From a bacterium (GTDB taxonomy: Bacteria > Cyanobacteriota > Vampirovibrionia > Gastranaerophilales > Gastranaerophilaceae), in contig JAGBXP010000015.1 of assembly GCA_017629215.1 (NCBI GenBank), forward strand, positions 1-64,000: DNA of 64,000 nt, written 5' to 3'. The notes below the pieces were generated by a model. It was not told where the DNA came from. It ran no database searches and saw only the letters and a list, made by a program, of their open reading frames with translations. Below, in pieces: positions 42,611 to 52,594 of the stretch. The translations under genes and the position numbers were made by a program. Every line of letters starts with the position of its first letter. Position 1 is the first letter of the stretch.

Positions 42611-44986
42611 TTAATGCAAACCTTTTTCTGAATAAATGTCAAATACATAGTCATTATTGCTTGAGAATAATCTATCTGTGTAGTTTTTGATTTTTAATTC
42701 CATCTTGTAATCTATAGAATTATTATTTAACCCTGTTTTTTTAATTCCAGCAAATCCTTTTTCTGAAGCAAATGTTTTCATTGCTATTTCAAAAGCTTTA
42801 AAATAATCTATACAATTTGGGAATTTGTATTTTTCATAAATTTCTCTTTTGCATTTTGATACGATTACAGTTTTTACATCTTCTTGTTTGCTATCATTTT
42901 TTGTTTTATATACGGTATCACAATTTATATAATTATTTTCTATAATATCTTTTAAAACGATTTTGTCATTAGGATTTTTTAAATCAAAAATGTCAAGAAT
43001 ATCTAATATAGATTGTTTTTTAATATTTTTTAAATCTAAATAATCTTCGTATTTGCACAGTGCTATAGTCGCTTCATTACCATTATCACCTAATTTTTCC
43101 ATTATTCGCTTTAAAACCTCTTGATTAGAGAATAGTTCCAAACTATCAGGATAAGTTGCTATTATATTGCTATTAAGTAAATATTGTCCAGCTCTTTCAT
43201 CTCTATCATCTATGCTAAATTGTTCTGCATATTTTAATGCTGCGTTATAGTTTTCTATTCTTTCTTCGCTATTTTTAAAATTATTAAGCATTTCTAATCT
43301 TAATATTCTTGTATTTATTTGTTTTGCATCTTCTAATTTTAAGCTGTCGTTAATTATTTTGATAATGCGTTTTGCAACTTCAATATCTTCTTCAGTTAAA
43401 CTTTCTGGGTAATATTTTGCAAATTTTTCAGCAGTATAAGAAAGATTTAAGTCATATAGACTATTAATAGCTTTATCAAAATCTTTTTTAAGCTCAATAA
43501 TTTCTTGTCTTTTTTTATGTTTTAATTTTAAATCTTCTTCAATGCGTTTACGCTCTTGAATATTAAACTCAATTGTTCCATAAGGTTTTATATTTTCTTT
43601 TTGGATAATATTATATGCGTCAGAAATACTTAATTCTTTATCAGAAATTTGGTCTAATAAACGTAAAAATCTGATTAAATATTGTCTATCACCATCTGTA
43701 AATTTACAATTATTAAAGTCTAAAAATGTATTAAAGAAATTTTCGTTTTCTTCGATATTAATATCTAAATAATTATTTAGTCGATTTTTTAATTCTTCAT
43801 TTGTATATTTTTCATAGCTTCGTTCTAATTCTTTAATCTTTTTTGCATCTTGAATAAATTTTTTCATTTTTTCAGGAATTTTTTCAAATTTATATTCAGA
43901 AGCTTTGATAGATGATATATTAATAGTTTTATCGCCTTCTTGATATTGAATTTCGTTAATTTTTTTTCTTTCTAGATATAATTTTTTAATAGTATCAAGT
44001 ACCAATTTATCAAAATCAATATTTAATAATTCTATATCTGTTTCATTTAATTTCGCTATAGTAGCTTGTTTAGGTAGTTGAACTACGTCGTTATTTCTAG
44101 CTCGTACTGAAATTTCTTCATATTTACATAATACTTTGTTATCAAACTCTCTTTCTAATTTGAATAATAATGTATTAGAAGGCTCTGAAGGAAATTGTTC
44201 TGATAATTTTTCAGAATATTTTTCGAAATAATCTATTAAAAAGTCTGCTGCTGCACCATGGCCGTGATCTATGATTTTATCATCTAAATCACAATAAAAA
44301 TCTACATTTAATGTTTTTATAATTTTATCAGCAATCACTTCTATAGGAGTAGATGGAATTCTTATTGAAATATATTTTTTCTTAAATTCATTAATAGTAT
44401 TTATATTTTCTAAAGCAGAATAATGCTCTTCTTCGATCTTATCTAAATCGTAATTACCATCTATTATCGCATTTTTAAACTTGTTAACTAATACATAATC
44501 GTAATTATCTTTTGAAGGTTGTGCGGGTTTCGGAGCGACGAATTTTTGTTTTTGTAAATGATTAAATTCCTTTTTTAATTTATTTACATTGTCGCTCATG
44601 TGTTTTGTAAAATTTTTAGAATTTAAGTATGATTTTAGTTCATTTGCAATATAAACACGACGTTGTAACCCTTTTTCTAAAAATTTAAGATATTGTTCAA
44701 TATATTCATGTAGTTTTTCTTGTTCTGATAAAACTAAAACTTCAGTGGATAAAACTTCTTTTAATTTATTAATTAACTTTGTTTTTTCACCCTGAATTTG
44801 AGTTGTTATGGTTTTTTGGATATTTGCGTTCGCTCTAAAAGCAACACTCGTTCTATAATCCATTTTTTCAAACTTTATATCATAACTTGGAATAGGCTTT
44901 TTTGAAGGTATGGAATTATAGTTATATCGTATATTATGTAGATTTGACTTATATATTTCGACTTGCATATTTATATTAAAACTCAT
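42611..44986 (-). CDS. Large helical/coiled-coil protein of unknown function (791 aa)
   Basis: Almost entirely charged helix-forming sequence (E, K, D, L, I, N), with heptad-like runs, for example near 90-170 and 480-560. No signal peptide or membrane span. The N-terminus (about 60 residues) ends in VAFRANANIQK, again the F-[KR]-small motif (F50). No Shine-Dalgarno is apparent. Only 24 bases separate it (convergent) from the preceding gene. A structural or effector-like role is possible but not supported by any recognised domain. Confidence 0.65.
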   Translation of the reverse strand: MSFNINMQVEIYKSNLHNIRYNYNSIPSKKPIPSYDIKFEKMDYRTSVAFRANANIQKTITTQIQGEKTKLINKLKEVLSTEVLVLSEQEKLHEYIEQYLKFLEKGLQRRVYIANELKSYLNSKNFTKHMSDNVNKLKKEFNHLQKQKFVAPKPAQPSKDNYDYVLVNKFKNAIIDGNYDLDKIEEEHYSALENINTINEFKKKYISIRIPSTPIEVIADKIIKTLNVDFYCDLDDKIIDHGHGAAADFLIDYFEKYSEKLSEQFPSEPSNTLLFKLEREFDNKVLCKYEEISVRARNNDVVQLPKQATIAKLNETDIELLNIDFDKLVLDTIKKLYLERKKINEIQYQEGDKTINISSIKASEYKFEKIPEKMKKFIQDAKKIKELERSYEKYTNEELKNRLNNYLDINIEENENFFNTFLDFNNCKFTDGDRQYLIRFLRLLDQISDKELSISDAYNIIQKENIKPYGTIEFNIQERKRIEEDLKLKHKKRQEIIELKKDFDKAINSLYDLNLSYTAEKFAKYYPESLTEEDIEVAKRIIKIINDSLKLEDAKQINTRILRLEMLNNFKNSEERIENYNAALKYAEQFSIDDRDERAGQYLLNSNIIATYPDSLELFSNQEVLKRIMEKLGDNGNEATIALCKYEDYLDLKNIKKQSILDILDIFDLKNPNDKIVLKDIIENNYINCDTVYKTKNDSKQEDVKTVIVSKCKREIYEKYKFPNCIDYFKAFEIAMKTFASEKGFAGIKKTGLNNNSIDYKMELKIKNYTDRLFSSNNDYVFDIYSEKGLH

Positions 44987-45061
44987 AAATTTATTTTTTG
45001 CTAATGAAGAGGCATAATTTTGTTAAATTATACCTCTTTTATTATAAAATTACATATCCAA

Positions 45062-46528
45062 TTATTTTATTGATTTTTTAGCTCGTTCTAAGCAATTTTC
45101 TTTACCAAGAATTGCAAGTGTTGCAGTCATATCTGCACCACGAGTTCTTCCTGTTATAGCACCACGAATAGCCCACATTGTAGCTTTAGGTTTAATACCT
45201 TTTTCTTTAAATTCACCACGGAAAGCATCAAGCTTTTCATGTAAATTGTGTTCTGTCCATTCCCAGCCTTCGCCTTGTTCAACAAATGCTTTTAATATAT
45301 CTTGAGATTCAGGCAAATCAAGAACTGTAGTTTGTACTTCTTCTTCGATATCAACATTTTTACCACCAAAGAAATATGAAACAGCTTCAGTGATATCTGA
45401 GAGTAAAGTTAATGGTTCACGAGTAATTTCAACCATTCTTGTATATTGCTCATCAGATAATTCTGTTAAGTTGTACTTAGTAAGATATTTTTTAAGTATT
45501 TCTTTTAAAGTTGCAATAGGGAGAGCTTTGATATAGTGGCTGTTCATCCATTTTAATTTATCGTATTCAAAAATTGAGTTAGATGATGAAATTTCACCAA
45601 TTCTAAAATCTTCAGCGATTTTTTCAACAGGTTTCACTTCTTCTCCATCAGAAGGAGCCCAACCTAAAAGTGCAACGAAGTTTACAAGAGCTTCTGTTAA
45701 ATATCCTTGTTCAACGAAATCAGAAACAGCTGTAGCACCATGACGTTTTGAAAGTTTGCTTCTATCTGGTGCAAGAATCATTCCTAAGTGTCCAAATCTT
45801 GGTACATCAAAACCTAATGCTTCAAAGATTAGGATTTGTTTGTAAGTATTAGAAATGTGATCTTCACCACGAATTACATGGGTTATTTTCATTAACGCAT
45901 CGTCAATTACAACAGCATAGTTATATGTTGGAGCTCCATTTGATTTCATAATTACAAAATCACCAATTAAATTAGTATCCATTTGTAATTCACCTTTTAC
46001 AAGGTCATCAAATTTTAAGATTGAAGATTCGTGAAAAGCTTTTTGTGCTTTTGCAATATTAAATCTAATAGCAGGTTTTCTGCCTTCAGCTCTTAATTGA
46101 GCTTTTTCTTCTTCTGTTAAATTTTCGCATTTTTTAGAGTAAACATAAGCTTTTTTATTAGCAGTAGCTTCTTCTTTTTCTGCTTCTAATTCTTCAGGAG
46201 TACAGAAACATTCGTAAGCGAAGCCTTTATCTAAAAGCTCTTGAATATATTTTGGATAAATATCAAATCTTTCAGATTGAGTATATGGTCCATATTCACC
46301 ACCAACATCAGGACCTTCATCCCAATTTAGTCCTAATGCTTTAAGTGAATCAAAAATATTATCAACATATTCTTGAGAAGTTCTTTCAGCATCAGTATCT
46401 TCTATTCTTAATACAAATTTACCATTATTTTTTTTTGCAAATAAATAATTAAATAGTGCAGTTCTAGCTGTGCCTACATGAAGGTTTCCACTAGGAGATG
46501 GTGCTATTCTTACTCTAACTTCACTCAT
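45062..46528 (-). CDS. gltX: Glutamyl-tRNA synthetase (488 aa)
   Basis: Class I synthetase that charges tRNA-Glu (and, with GatCAB present, probably tRNA-Gln). The HIGH-type motif is APSPSGNLHVGTART at residues 8-22 and the KMSKS-type motif DRSKLSKRHGA near 250. Anticodon-binding alpha-helical domain follows to the C-terminus. AAAGGAAT precedes ATG. Confidence 0.97.
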   Translation of the reverse strand: MSEVRVRIAPSPSGNLHVGTARTALFNYLFAKKNNGKFVLRIEDTDAERTSQEYVDNIFDSLKALGLNWDEGPDVGGEYGPYTQSERFDIYPKYIQELLDKGFAYECFCTPEELEAEKEEATANKKAYVYSKKCENLTEEEKAQLRAEGRKPAIRFNIAKAQKAFHESSILKFDDLVKGELQMDTNLIGDFVIMKSNGAPTYNYAVVIDDALMKITHVIRGEDHISNTYKQILIFEALGFDVPRFGHLGMILAPDRSKLSKRHGATAVSDFVEQGYLTEALVNFVALLGWAPSDGEEVKPVEKIAEDFRIGEISSSNSIFEYDKLKWMNSHYIKALPIATLKEILKKYLTKYNLTELSDEQYTRMVEITREPLTLLSDITEAVSYFFGGKNVDIEEEVQTTVLDLPESQDILKAFVEQGEGWEWTEHNLHEKLDAFRGEFKEKGIKPKATMWAIRGAITGRTRGADMTATLAILGKENCLERAKKSIK

Positions 46529-46552
46529 TTTTATTCCTTTCTATATGCGTTC

Positions 46553-46587
46553 GTCATTGCGAGGAGCGAAGCGACGAAGCAATCCAG
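46553..46587. repeat. GC-rich dispersed palindromic element
   Basis: A 35-base sequence starting GTCATTGCGAGGAGCGAAGC and ending GCAATCCAG, with ATTGC/GCAAT outer arms, strikingly G+C-rich for this genome. It matches a widespread intergenic repeat type. A worn relative (GAAGGCGAAGTAATCCAGTTT) occurs at about 55001-55021. It lies just upstream of gltX on the minus strand. Confidence 0.6.
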
Positions 46588-46652
46588 TTTTTTACTAACT
46601 TTACCCCAAAATTATCCTGCAAATAGGTATAATTGTAAAGGGGGATGATTAT

Positions 46653-48443
46653 TTATATACTTTTAAATTTTACCAAATCTTGTTTACGCATTCTAACATT
46701 TAGAGGTGTTACTTCTACTAATTCATCTTCTGCAATATATTCAAGACAATCTTCAAGAGTCAATTCTTTATGAGCTTGTAATGTTACCATAACATCAGCT
46801 GTTGCGCTTCTCATATTTGTAAGTTTTTTAGTCTTGCAAATATTAACCACGATGTCTTGAGGGCGGTTACCTTCGCCAATAATCATTCCTCTGTAAACTT
46901 TTGTTTTAGGAGTTACAAAGAATACGCCTCTGTCTTCAAACTGAGCCAAAGCATAAGGAATTGCTTCGCCTTGTTCGTGAGCAAGGATTGAGCCACTTCT
47001 TTGTTTTGGAATATCACCAGCATAAGGTTTGTAGTCATCGAAAGTATGATACATAATACCCTCACCGCGAGTCATACGAATGAATTCCGAACGGAAACCG
47101 ATTAAACCACGAGCAGGGATAGAAAATCTCATATTAGTTCTACCGTTAGCATTATTCATTTCTTGCATATTAGCTTTTCTACCAGAAAGACGGTCAATAC
47201 AAGAACCTGCATATTCTTCTGGAACATCGACAAGAAGGTTTTCAAATGGTTCTTGCAAATCTTCGCCTTCGCCTTTGAAAATTACTTCTGGTTTTGAAAC
47301 TTGGAATTCATATCCTTCTCTACGCATTGTTTCAATCAAAATACCTAAGTGCAATTCACCACGGCCACTTACTTTGAAACAATCTGTAGAATCTGTATCT
47401 TCAACTCTTAAAGATACATTTTTTTCTAACTCATCATATAATCTTTTTCTCAATTGACGAGAAGTTACAAATTTACCTTCCTGACCAGCAAAAGGGCTGT
47501 CATTTACAGAGAAATTCATCTGTAAAGTAGGTTCATCAACCTTGATCAAAGGTAAAGCTTCAATGTTGTTTGGATCACATAATGTTTCACCAATTTGAAT
47601 ATCAGGGAAACCTGCAATACCAACAATATCACCAGCTTCTGCTGAATCTATTTCAACACGACCAAGATCTTTAAAACCAAATAACTTAGTTATTTTGCCT
47701 CTGCTAACTTTACCTTCTGCATCAATCCAAGCTACTTGATCTTGAGATTTTACAACACCATTAACAACACGACCAATTACGATTCTTCCAACGTATTCAT
47801 TATAGTCAAGAGTTGTTGCTCTGAATTGAAGAGGTTTTGTTGCATCTCCAGGAGGCTCTGCAATGTTTTCCATAATGCAATCAAGAAGTGGAATCATATC
47901 CTTGCGTTCATCATCAAGGTTTTTGATAGCAAAACCGTTTAAGCTACTTGCGTACATATATGGAAAATCGATTAAATCTTCTCTATCTGTAAGTTCTGTA
48001 AATAAGTCAAAAACTTTATCTAAAGCATTATCAGGATCAGCTGCAGGTTTGTCAATTTTGTTTAAAACAACAATAATTCTAATGCCTAATTCTAACGCTT
48101 TTGAAAGTACAAATCTTGTTTGTGGCATTGGTCCTTCTGCTGCGTCAACAATTAACAAAGCACCGTCTACCATACCTAATACACGTTCTACTTCACCACC
48201 AAAATCTGCGTGTCCTGGAGTATCTACAATATTAATTTTTGTACCTTTATAATCAATAGAAATGTTTTTAGAAAGGATTGTAATTCCTCTTTCTCTTTCT
48301 AAATCATTACTGTCAAGAACACGTTCTTGCATTTGTTGGTTTTCTCTAAATGCACCTGCTTGTTTAAGCATACAATCAACCATAGTTGTTTTACCGTGGT
48401 CAACGTGTGCAATGATTGCGATATTTCTAATATTTTTTACCAT
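46653..48443 (-). CDS. typA: Ribosome-associated GTPase TypA/BipA (596 aa)
   Basis: A translational GTPase related to EF-G. G1 AHVDHGKTT is at residues 12-20, G3 DTPGHADFGGEVERVL near 75, G4 NKID near 128. Domain II and the BipA C-terminal domain (GEAIPYALAQFEDRG; GMIIGEGNRPQDIVVN) are intact. It helps ribosome assembly and stress adaptation. AGGGAA precedes ATG. Confidence 0.96.
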   Translation of the reverse strand: MVKNIRNIAIIAHVDHGKTTMVDCMLKQAGAFRENQQMQERVLDSNDLERERGITILSKNISIDYKGTKINIVDTPGHADFGGEVERVLGMVDGALLIVDAAEGPMPQTRFVLSKALELGIRIIVVLNKIDKPAADPDNALDKVFDLFTELTDREDLIDFPYMYASSLNGFAIKNLDDERKDMIPLLDCIMENIAEPPGDATKPLQFRATTLDYNEYVGRIVIGRVVNGVVKSQDQVAWIDAEGKVSRGKITKLFGFKDLGRVEIDSAEAGDIVGIAGFPDIQIGETLCDPNNIEALPLIKVDEPTLQMNFSVNDSPFAGQEGKFVTSRQLRKRLYDELEKNVSLRVEDTDSTDCFKVSGRGELHLGILIETMRREGYEFQVSKPEVIFKGEGEDLQEPFENLLVDVPEEYAGSCIDRLSGRKANMQEMNNANGRTNMRFSIPARGLIGFRSEFIRMTRGEGIMYHTFDDYKPYAGDIPKQRSGSILAHEQGEAIPYALAQFEDRGVFFVTPKTKVYRGMIIGEGNRPQDIVVNICKTKKLTNMRSATADVMVTLQAHKELTLEDCLEYIAEDELVEVTPLNVRMRKQDLVKFKSI

Positions 48444-48527
48444 AATTATTTTCCCTAGGTTAGTGTAATATGTACACTTTAATTTTATTGGCTAAAACTT
48501 AGATTGCAAGAAAATAATTAAGAAAAT

Positions 48528-48971
48528 TTATTTCATTCCATTTGCATTTAATCTTTGTATTAATAAATCTGTAATATCTATACCACCAGAAAAGACACCC
48601 CTAGCGTCTAATAATATGTCTAAGTCTTTTTCAAGTCTAATTTTTTCTGCTACTGCGTGTATTCTTTGGTAGACTTCTTCTTCTCTTTTGTTTCTAAAAT
48701 CGTTAAATGCTTTTTCTTTCGTTTTCATTTCTGCTTGAACTATCTCTTGGAATTTTTGTTTTTGTAAAGGAGTTTCAAGTTTGCTAAATTCAATTTCTTT
48801 AGCTTTTAAATAGTTTTCAATTTCTTTACCTTTGGTCTCGATTTCACGCATAGAAGCTTTTGCAAATTGATATTCGTAAGCAACCTTTTCATAATTAATA
48901 AAACCTACTCCTGCTGAAAAACAAGGAGATGTAAGAAATAAAATGAAAATGATAGTAAGTAATTTTTTCAT
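48528..48971 (-). CDS. OmpH/Skp-like periplasmic chaperone (147 aa)
   Basis: A signal peptide (MKKLLTIIFILFLTSPCFSA) followed by GVGFINYEKVAYEY, the beta core, and a long charged helical hairpin (EIETKGKEIENYLKAKEIE ... KIRLEKDLDILLDARGVF), the Skp tentacle layout. It escorts outer-membrane proteins to BamA. ATG 48971 is preferred because AAAAGGA lies 9 bases upstream. It follows bamA, ending near its 3' end, so the two are co-expressed. Confidence 0.88.
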   Translation of the reverse strand: MKKLLTIIFILFLTSPCFSAGVGFINYEKVAYEYQFAKASMREIETKGKEIENYLKAKEIEFSKLETPLQKQKFQEIVQAEMKTKEKAFNDFRNKREEEVYQRIHAVAEKIRLEKDLDILLDARGVFSGGIDITDLLIQRLNANGMK

Positions 48972-48984
48972 AGAATTAATCCTT

Positions 48985-51261
48985 TTAATAGTTATATCCA
49001 TTTAGTCCACCAGCTCCAAACGTAAAATATCCGTGTTCTGAACCATATTCACCAGGGTTGATTAATGGTAATCCATAATCAATAGACATAGGACCTATTC
49101 CAGGGATATAAACCCTTAGACCTATACCTGCAGTAATTGCGTGAAGAGGTCTATCATATAGTATATTAGATGAAACAGGGTCAAAGACTTTACCAGCATC
49201 TACAAAGAAGGTTAGACGTGTTTTTTTGATAAATTCCCAATTTAGTCTATCTGATAGAGGAAGAGGGGTTGCAAATTCTGCCGAACCCATTATAAATGAA
49301 TCACCTGCACCTACACCGTGCATCCTAAAGCCTCTTATTGAATACGGACCACCCAATCTATATGCTAAAACTTCAGGCATGTTATCTCCATGAACTTTAA
49401 TTCCTGCTTTACCAGTTAGTGAAATAGATGATTTTTTTAGAACAGGGAAAAATTTTGTTACAGAGCCTGATAATTTACCATGTGTATTGTTAAAGTTTGA
49501 TATGCCGAAGGCTTCATTAAATTGTGCTTGAGCGATAATACCTTCTCTTGGAACATCATAATTATCGATATTTGCATAACGAATTCCTGGAGTTAGGTTG
49601 AAGAAGAAACCTCCTGTTAGTTGTTTTGCACGTTCAGAGATATTCATTCCATATTTAGCAAATTGTTGAGAGATTTTATTAAAATCACCTTCTTTCATAT
49701 CAATATGCTCAATTCCTGCAGTAAGACTTGTTGTTAAATGGTCATAGCCTTTAACCTTGTGTTGAATTCCTGTTTTGAATCCTATTCTTTGCTCAATAGC
49801 AAGTGGAATGTTCCAGCTTCCCATTTCACGAAAATAAAGTTTTGACATTAAAGAATTATCTGCATTAATAAAATATGGTTCAAAAAAGCTTAGTTCTGCT
49901 TGATAGTTCATGTGGTTTTTAATTGAAGCATCGTTTAATAAAATTCCCGATCCAAGAATTCCTGATAAGGAGAGCTTTTGCGCTCTACTCAAGAAATTAT
50001 CTTCTTTAAAATTGATTGAACCAAATGCGCCGAGTCCAGTATCAATACCACCACCAAATCCAATACTATTAGTGGATTTTTCTTTTACTATTATAGTAAC
50101 ATCGTATAAGCCATTATTTCCTTCACAAGGCTTTGTTTCTCGTGTTACTTCTTCGAAAATTTGAGTAGAAAAGATTTTAGACAAATCTTTTTTTAGGCAT
50201 TCTTCATTATATACAGTGCCAGATTTTGTCATTATGTTTCGTTCGATTATATAATCTTTAGTTTTTTCGTTTCCAGAAATCTGTATTTGATTAATTATGC
50301 CTTCTTGAATATTAAAAACAAGATTTCCATTTGCATCATCGTCTATTGATGATATTTTTGCTAAAATATACCCTTTTTCATTGTAATAATTTTTTATGGA
50401 GTTTGCTACATGATTAATATTATTTATATTTTGTGGTAAATTTTTTAGTCCAGAAATTAATGGTAATAACTCTGATGTTGGAATTTCGTTATTACCGATA
50501 ATAGAAACATTATTTATTAAAAGATTTTCTTTTATGTTAAAAACAAGGGTAACAGTATCATCTGTGTTTAAAATTGGTTCAACTGACATTTCATCTGTGA
50601 AAAAGCCAAGTGAATAAATATTTTGTAAATCTTTTTGTATGATTTCAGTATTAAATTTATTATCAACTTGGGTTTGAATACAATTCATTATTTTATCAAC
50701 GGATACAGCTTTTAATCCATTAATCATTATTTTTGAAATCTTTTTACCTTCAATATTTTCATCTGAAAAATCTGATGCAAGGTTTGCAACATATAAATCA
50801 TCTACTATTTCAAAAGGTTTTATTATTTCTTCTTTTGTATTAATGTTATTTTCATTTTCAAAAGATTTTTCGCTCTCAGATATAAAAACTGTTTTAGTTT
50901 CATTGGTTTCGTTTGGCTTATAATGAACTGTTTTATATTCTGTAGGAGAAGGAAGGTTTTTTAAATCCATTTCATCAAAAGAAACCGAATTCATATCATG
51001 TGCTGATGATGAAAAATAATCTGCTTCATCAAAATCACCACGGAGTTGATGAGGAATGGTTGTAGATAATGTTTTTTTGTTTGATTTATTTGTATTTAAG
51101 TATATGGGATTTATTAATTTTGGAGTTGTTTGTGGGATAAATTCAGGGAAAAAGAATTCTCCATCAGCATAAGCTTTAGGAGAGGACAAGTTTGCTGATA
51201 CTAGAAAAAATATTATCAGCTTTTGAATTATATAATGATTTAATTTGCAGAACTCTCTCAT
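48985..51261 (-). CDS. bamA: Outer membrane assembly factor BamA/Omp85 (758 aa)
   Basis: Inserts beta-barrel proteins in the outer membrane. A signal peptide (cleavage near AYA-DG, residue 33) is followed by a low-complexity linker of about 130 residues, then at least three POTRA repeats (starts near 175 ISKIMINGL, 250 INNVSIIGN, 328 INQIQISGN), and a C-terminal 16-strand barrel with the lid-lock motif SIRGFRMHG near 635. E. coli BamA has five POTRAs; three is the cyanobacterial number. It lies between a secreted protein and an OmpH-like chaperone. Confidence 0.94.
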   Translation of the reverse strand: MREFCKLNHYIIQKLIIFFLVSANLSSPKAYADGEFFFPEFIPQTTPKLINPIYLNTNKSNKKTLSTTIPHQLRGDFDEADYFSSSAHDMNSVSFDEMDLKNLPSPTEYKTVHYKPNETNETKTVFISESEKSFENENNINTKEEIIKPFEIVDDLYVANLASDFSDENIEGKKISKIMINGLKAVSVDKIMNCIQTQVDNKFNTEIIQKDLQNIYSLGFFTDEMSVEPILNTDDTVTLVFNIKENLLINNVSIIGNNEIPTSELLPLISGLKNLPQNINNINHVANSIKNYYNEKGYILAKISSIDDDANGNLVFNIQEGIINQIQISGNEKTKDYIIERNIMTKSGTVYNEECLKKDLSKIFSTQIFEEVTRETKPCEGNNGLYDVTIIVKEKSTNSIGFGGGIDTGLGAFGSINFKEDNFLSRAQKLSLSGILGSGILLNDASIKNHMNYQAELSFFEPYFINADNSLMSKLYFREMGSWNIPLAIEQRIGFKTGIQHKVKGYDHLTTSLTAGIEHIDMKEGDFNKISQQFAKYGMNISERAKQLTGGFFFNLTPGIRYANIDNYDVPREGIIAQAQFNEAFGISNFNNTHGKLSGSVTKFFPVLKKSSISLTGKAGIKVHGDNMPEVLAYRLGGPYSIRGFRMHGVGAGDSFIMGSAEFATPLPLSDRLNWEFIKKTRLTFFVDAGKVFDPVSSNILYDRPLHAITAGIGLRVYIPGIGPMSIDYGLPLINPGEYGSEHGYFTFGAGGLNGYNY

Positions 51262-51276
51262 ACTTTTTTATTCATC

Positions 51277-51882
51277 TTAGATATCAGCTTCGGTAAGAGC
51301 TAATGTTGCTTGATAAAAACCATAAGGATCATTTTTATCAAAAGAATTTCTTAGAACGTGCGAACCTAGATTTACCGTTACGTTTGTTTCACCATTATTT
51401 ACGTAAATTTCATATTTTCCTTTTCCATATTGATATTTATGTTCAGCTCCAACAATTGATGTTATCGGATAAGCAACAACTCCTGGGCTTAATTTTGGAT
51501 GTGAGCCCATTTTACAATTAATCAAAGCTTCAGAGTCAGGAATGTTTGTTATATTTGTAAAGGCTACATAAACTTGATTACCAACATTAAACATTGATTC
51601 TTCAACTCCATTTTTAGTTATTGAAGTCGATTTAAGATATAAGGTTTTTGTATCACTTGTGTTTGAAATAACTCTAAATCTTGTTGACAATGGTATGTAT
51701 AAATTGCCTGTTTTGTCTACTACATTTGCTGTTAATACAGCACTTGTTACTGTTTCTATTTTTAAATATTCTGGTAATGTTATTTCAAACTTTATTGATG
51801 CTTGTTCTGCAAAAACATTTTGTATACTCAATGTTAAGAATAATAACGCTATAAATATATTTCTAAAATTCACTTTTCCCAT
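51277..51882 (-). CDS. Secreted beta-rich hypothetical protein (201 aa)
   Basis: Signal peptide (about residues 1-25, cleaved near VFA-EQ) then a beta-rich chain: EITLPEYLKIETV, NLYIPLSTRFRVISN, VYVAFTNI, and a final NVTVNLGSHVL. It resembles spore-coat/fimbrial-type beta proteins in texture but I do not recognise the family. It sits 15 bases upstream of bamA on the same strand, suggesting an outer-membrane or surface destination. Confidence 0.7.
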   Translation of the reverse strand: MGKVNFRNIFIALLFLTLSIQNVFAEQASIKFEITLPEYLKIETVTSAVLTANVVDKTGNLYIPLSTRFRVISNTSDTKTLYLKSTSITKNGVEESMFNVGNQVYVAFTNITNIPDSEALINCKMGSHPKLSPGVVAYPITSIVGAEHKYQYGKGKYEIYVNNGETNVTVNLGSHVLRNSFDKNDPYGFYQATLALTEADI

Positions 51883-52052
51883 AAAATATTATTAATCTAA
51901 TAATTGATTAATAAAATCCCCTTCGTAGATACCTTCCCTTTTTAATAGTAATACAAAAGAGTGTTTTAAGCTAATTATTAAGATTTATAAAGATTTTATA
52001 ATATGTTTTTTAGATGATAAAATATAATAAATAGTTAGATAGGAGATTTTAT

Positions 52053-52562
52053 ATGATTAATGAAAAATTGCAAAAAGCGTTTAATGTACAAATAAATAAA
52101 GAATTGTACTCAGAATATCTTTATTTAGCGATGAAAACATATTTTATGGAACAAAATCTTTTGGGATTTGTTAATTGGTTTGATGTTCAAGTTCAGGAGG
52201 AACACGCTCATGCAATGGGAATGTTTAATTATTTAAGTGAACGAGGTGGCGCTATTGAATTAATGCAAATAGATAAGCCATCTTTTAATGGTTCTTCTCC
52301 TTTAGAAATTTTTGAAGAGGTTTTAAAACACGAAGAGTTTGTTACTGCTAGTATAAATTCTTTATATGATGTAGCTGAAGAAGTAAAAGACAGAGCTGGA
52401 ATGAAGTTTTTGGATTGGTATATTAATGAACAAGTAGAAGAAGAGGCTTCTGTTGGTGGAGTATTAGCAACATTAAGATTAATTCAAGATGATAAAAAAG
52501 CGTTGTTGTTGCTTGATAAAGATTTAGCAACTAGAACTTTTGTTGCACCTACGATTGGTTAA
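52053..52562 (+). CDS. ftnA: Bacterial ferritin FtnA type (169 aa)
   Basis: Non-heme ferritin. The four-helix core has the ferroxidase ligands in KELYSEYLY (E17), QVQEEHAHA (E50, H53) and EVLKHEEFV (E94), with QVEEE near 127-131 on the last ligand helix. Length is normal. Stores iron and protects against peroxide. AGGAG precedes ATG. No clear Fur box is visible in the 170-base upstream gap. Confidence 0.95.
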   Translation: MINEKLQKAFNVQINKELYSEYLYLAMKTYFMEQNLLGFVNWFDVQVQEEHAHAMGMFNYLSERGGAIELMQIDKPSFNGSSPLEIFEEVLKHEEFVTASINSLYDVAEEVKDRAGMKFLDWYINEQVEEEASVGGVLATLRLIQDDKKALLLLDKDLATRTFVAPTIG

Positions 52563-52579
52563 TTTTTTTATAATTATTA

Positions 52580-52588
52580 TGGTATAAT
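52580..52588 (+). promoter_or_regulatory. Leaderless extended -10 promoter of coaBC
   Basis: TGG-TATAAT (-10 at 52583-52588), then six bases and the ATG at 52595. Predicted +1 is the A of ATG. No Shine-Dalgarno. Confidence 0.65.
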
Positions 52589-52594
52589 TATTTT

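Noticed and set aside
47080-48468. Several plus-strand open frames opposite typA
   Set aside because: All are antisense to an intact, conserved GTPase and show no family resemblance.
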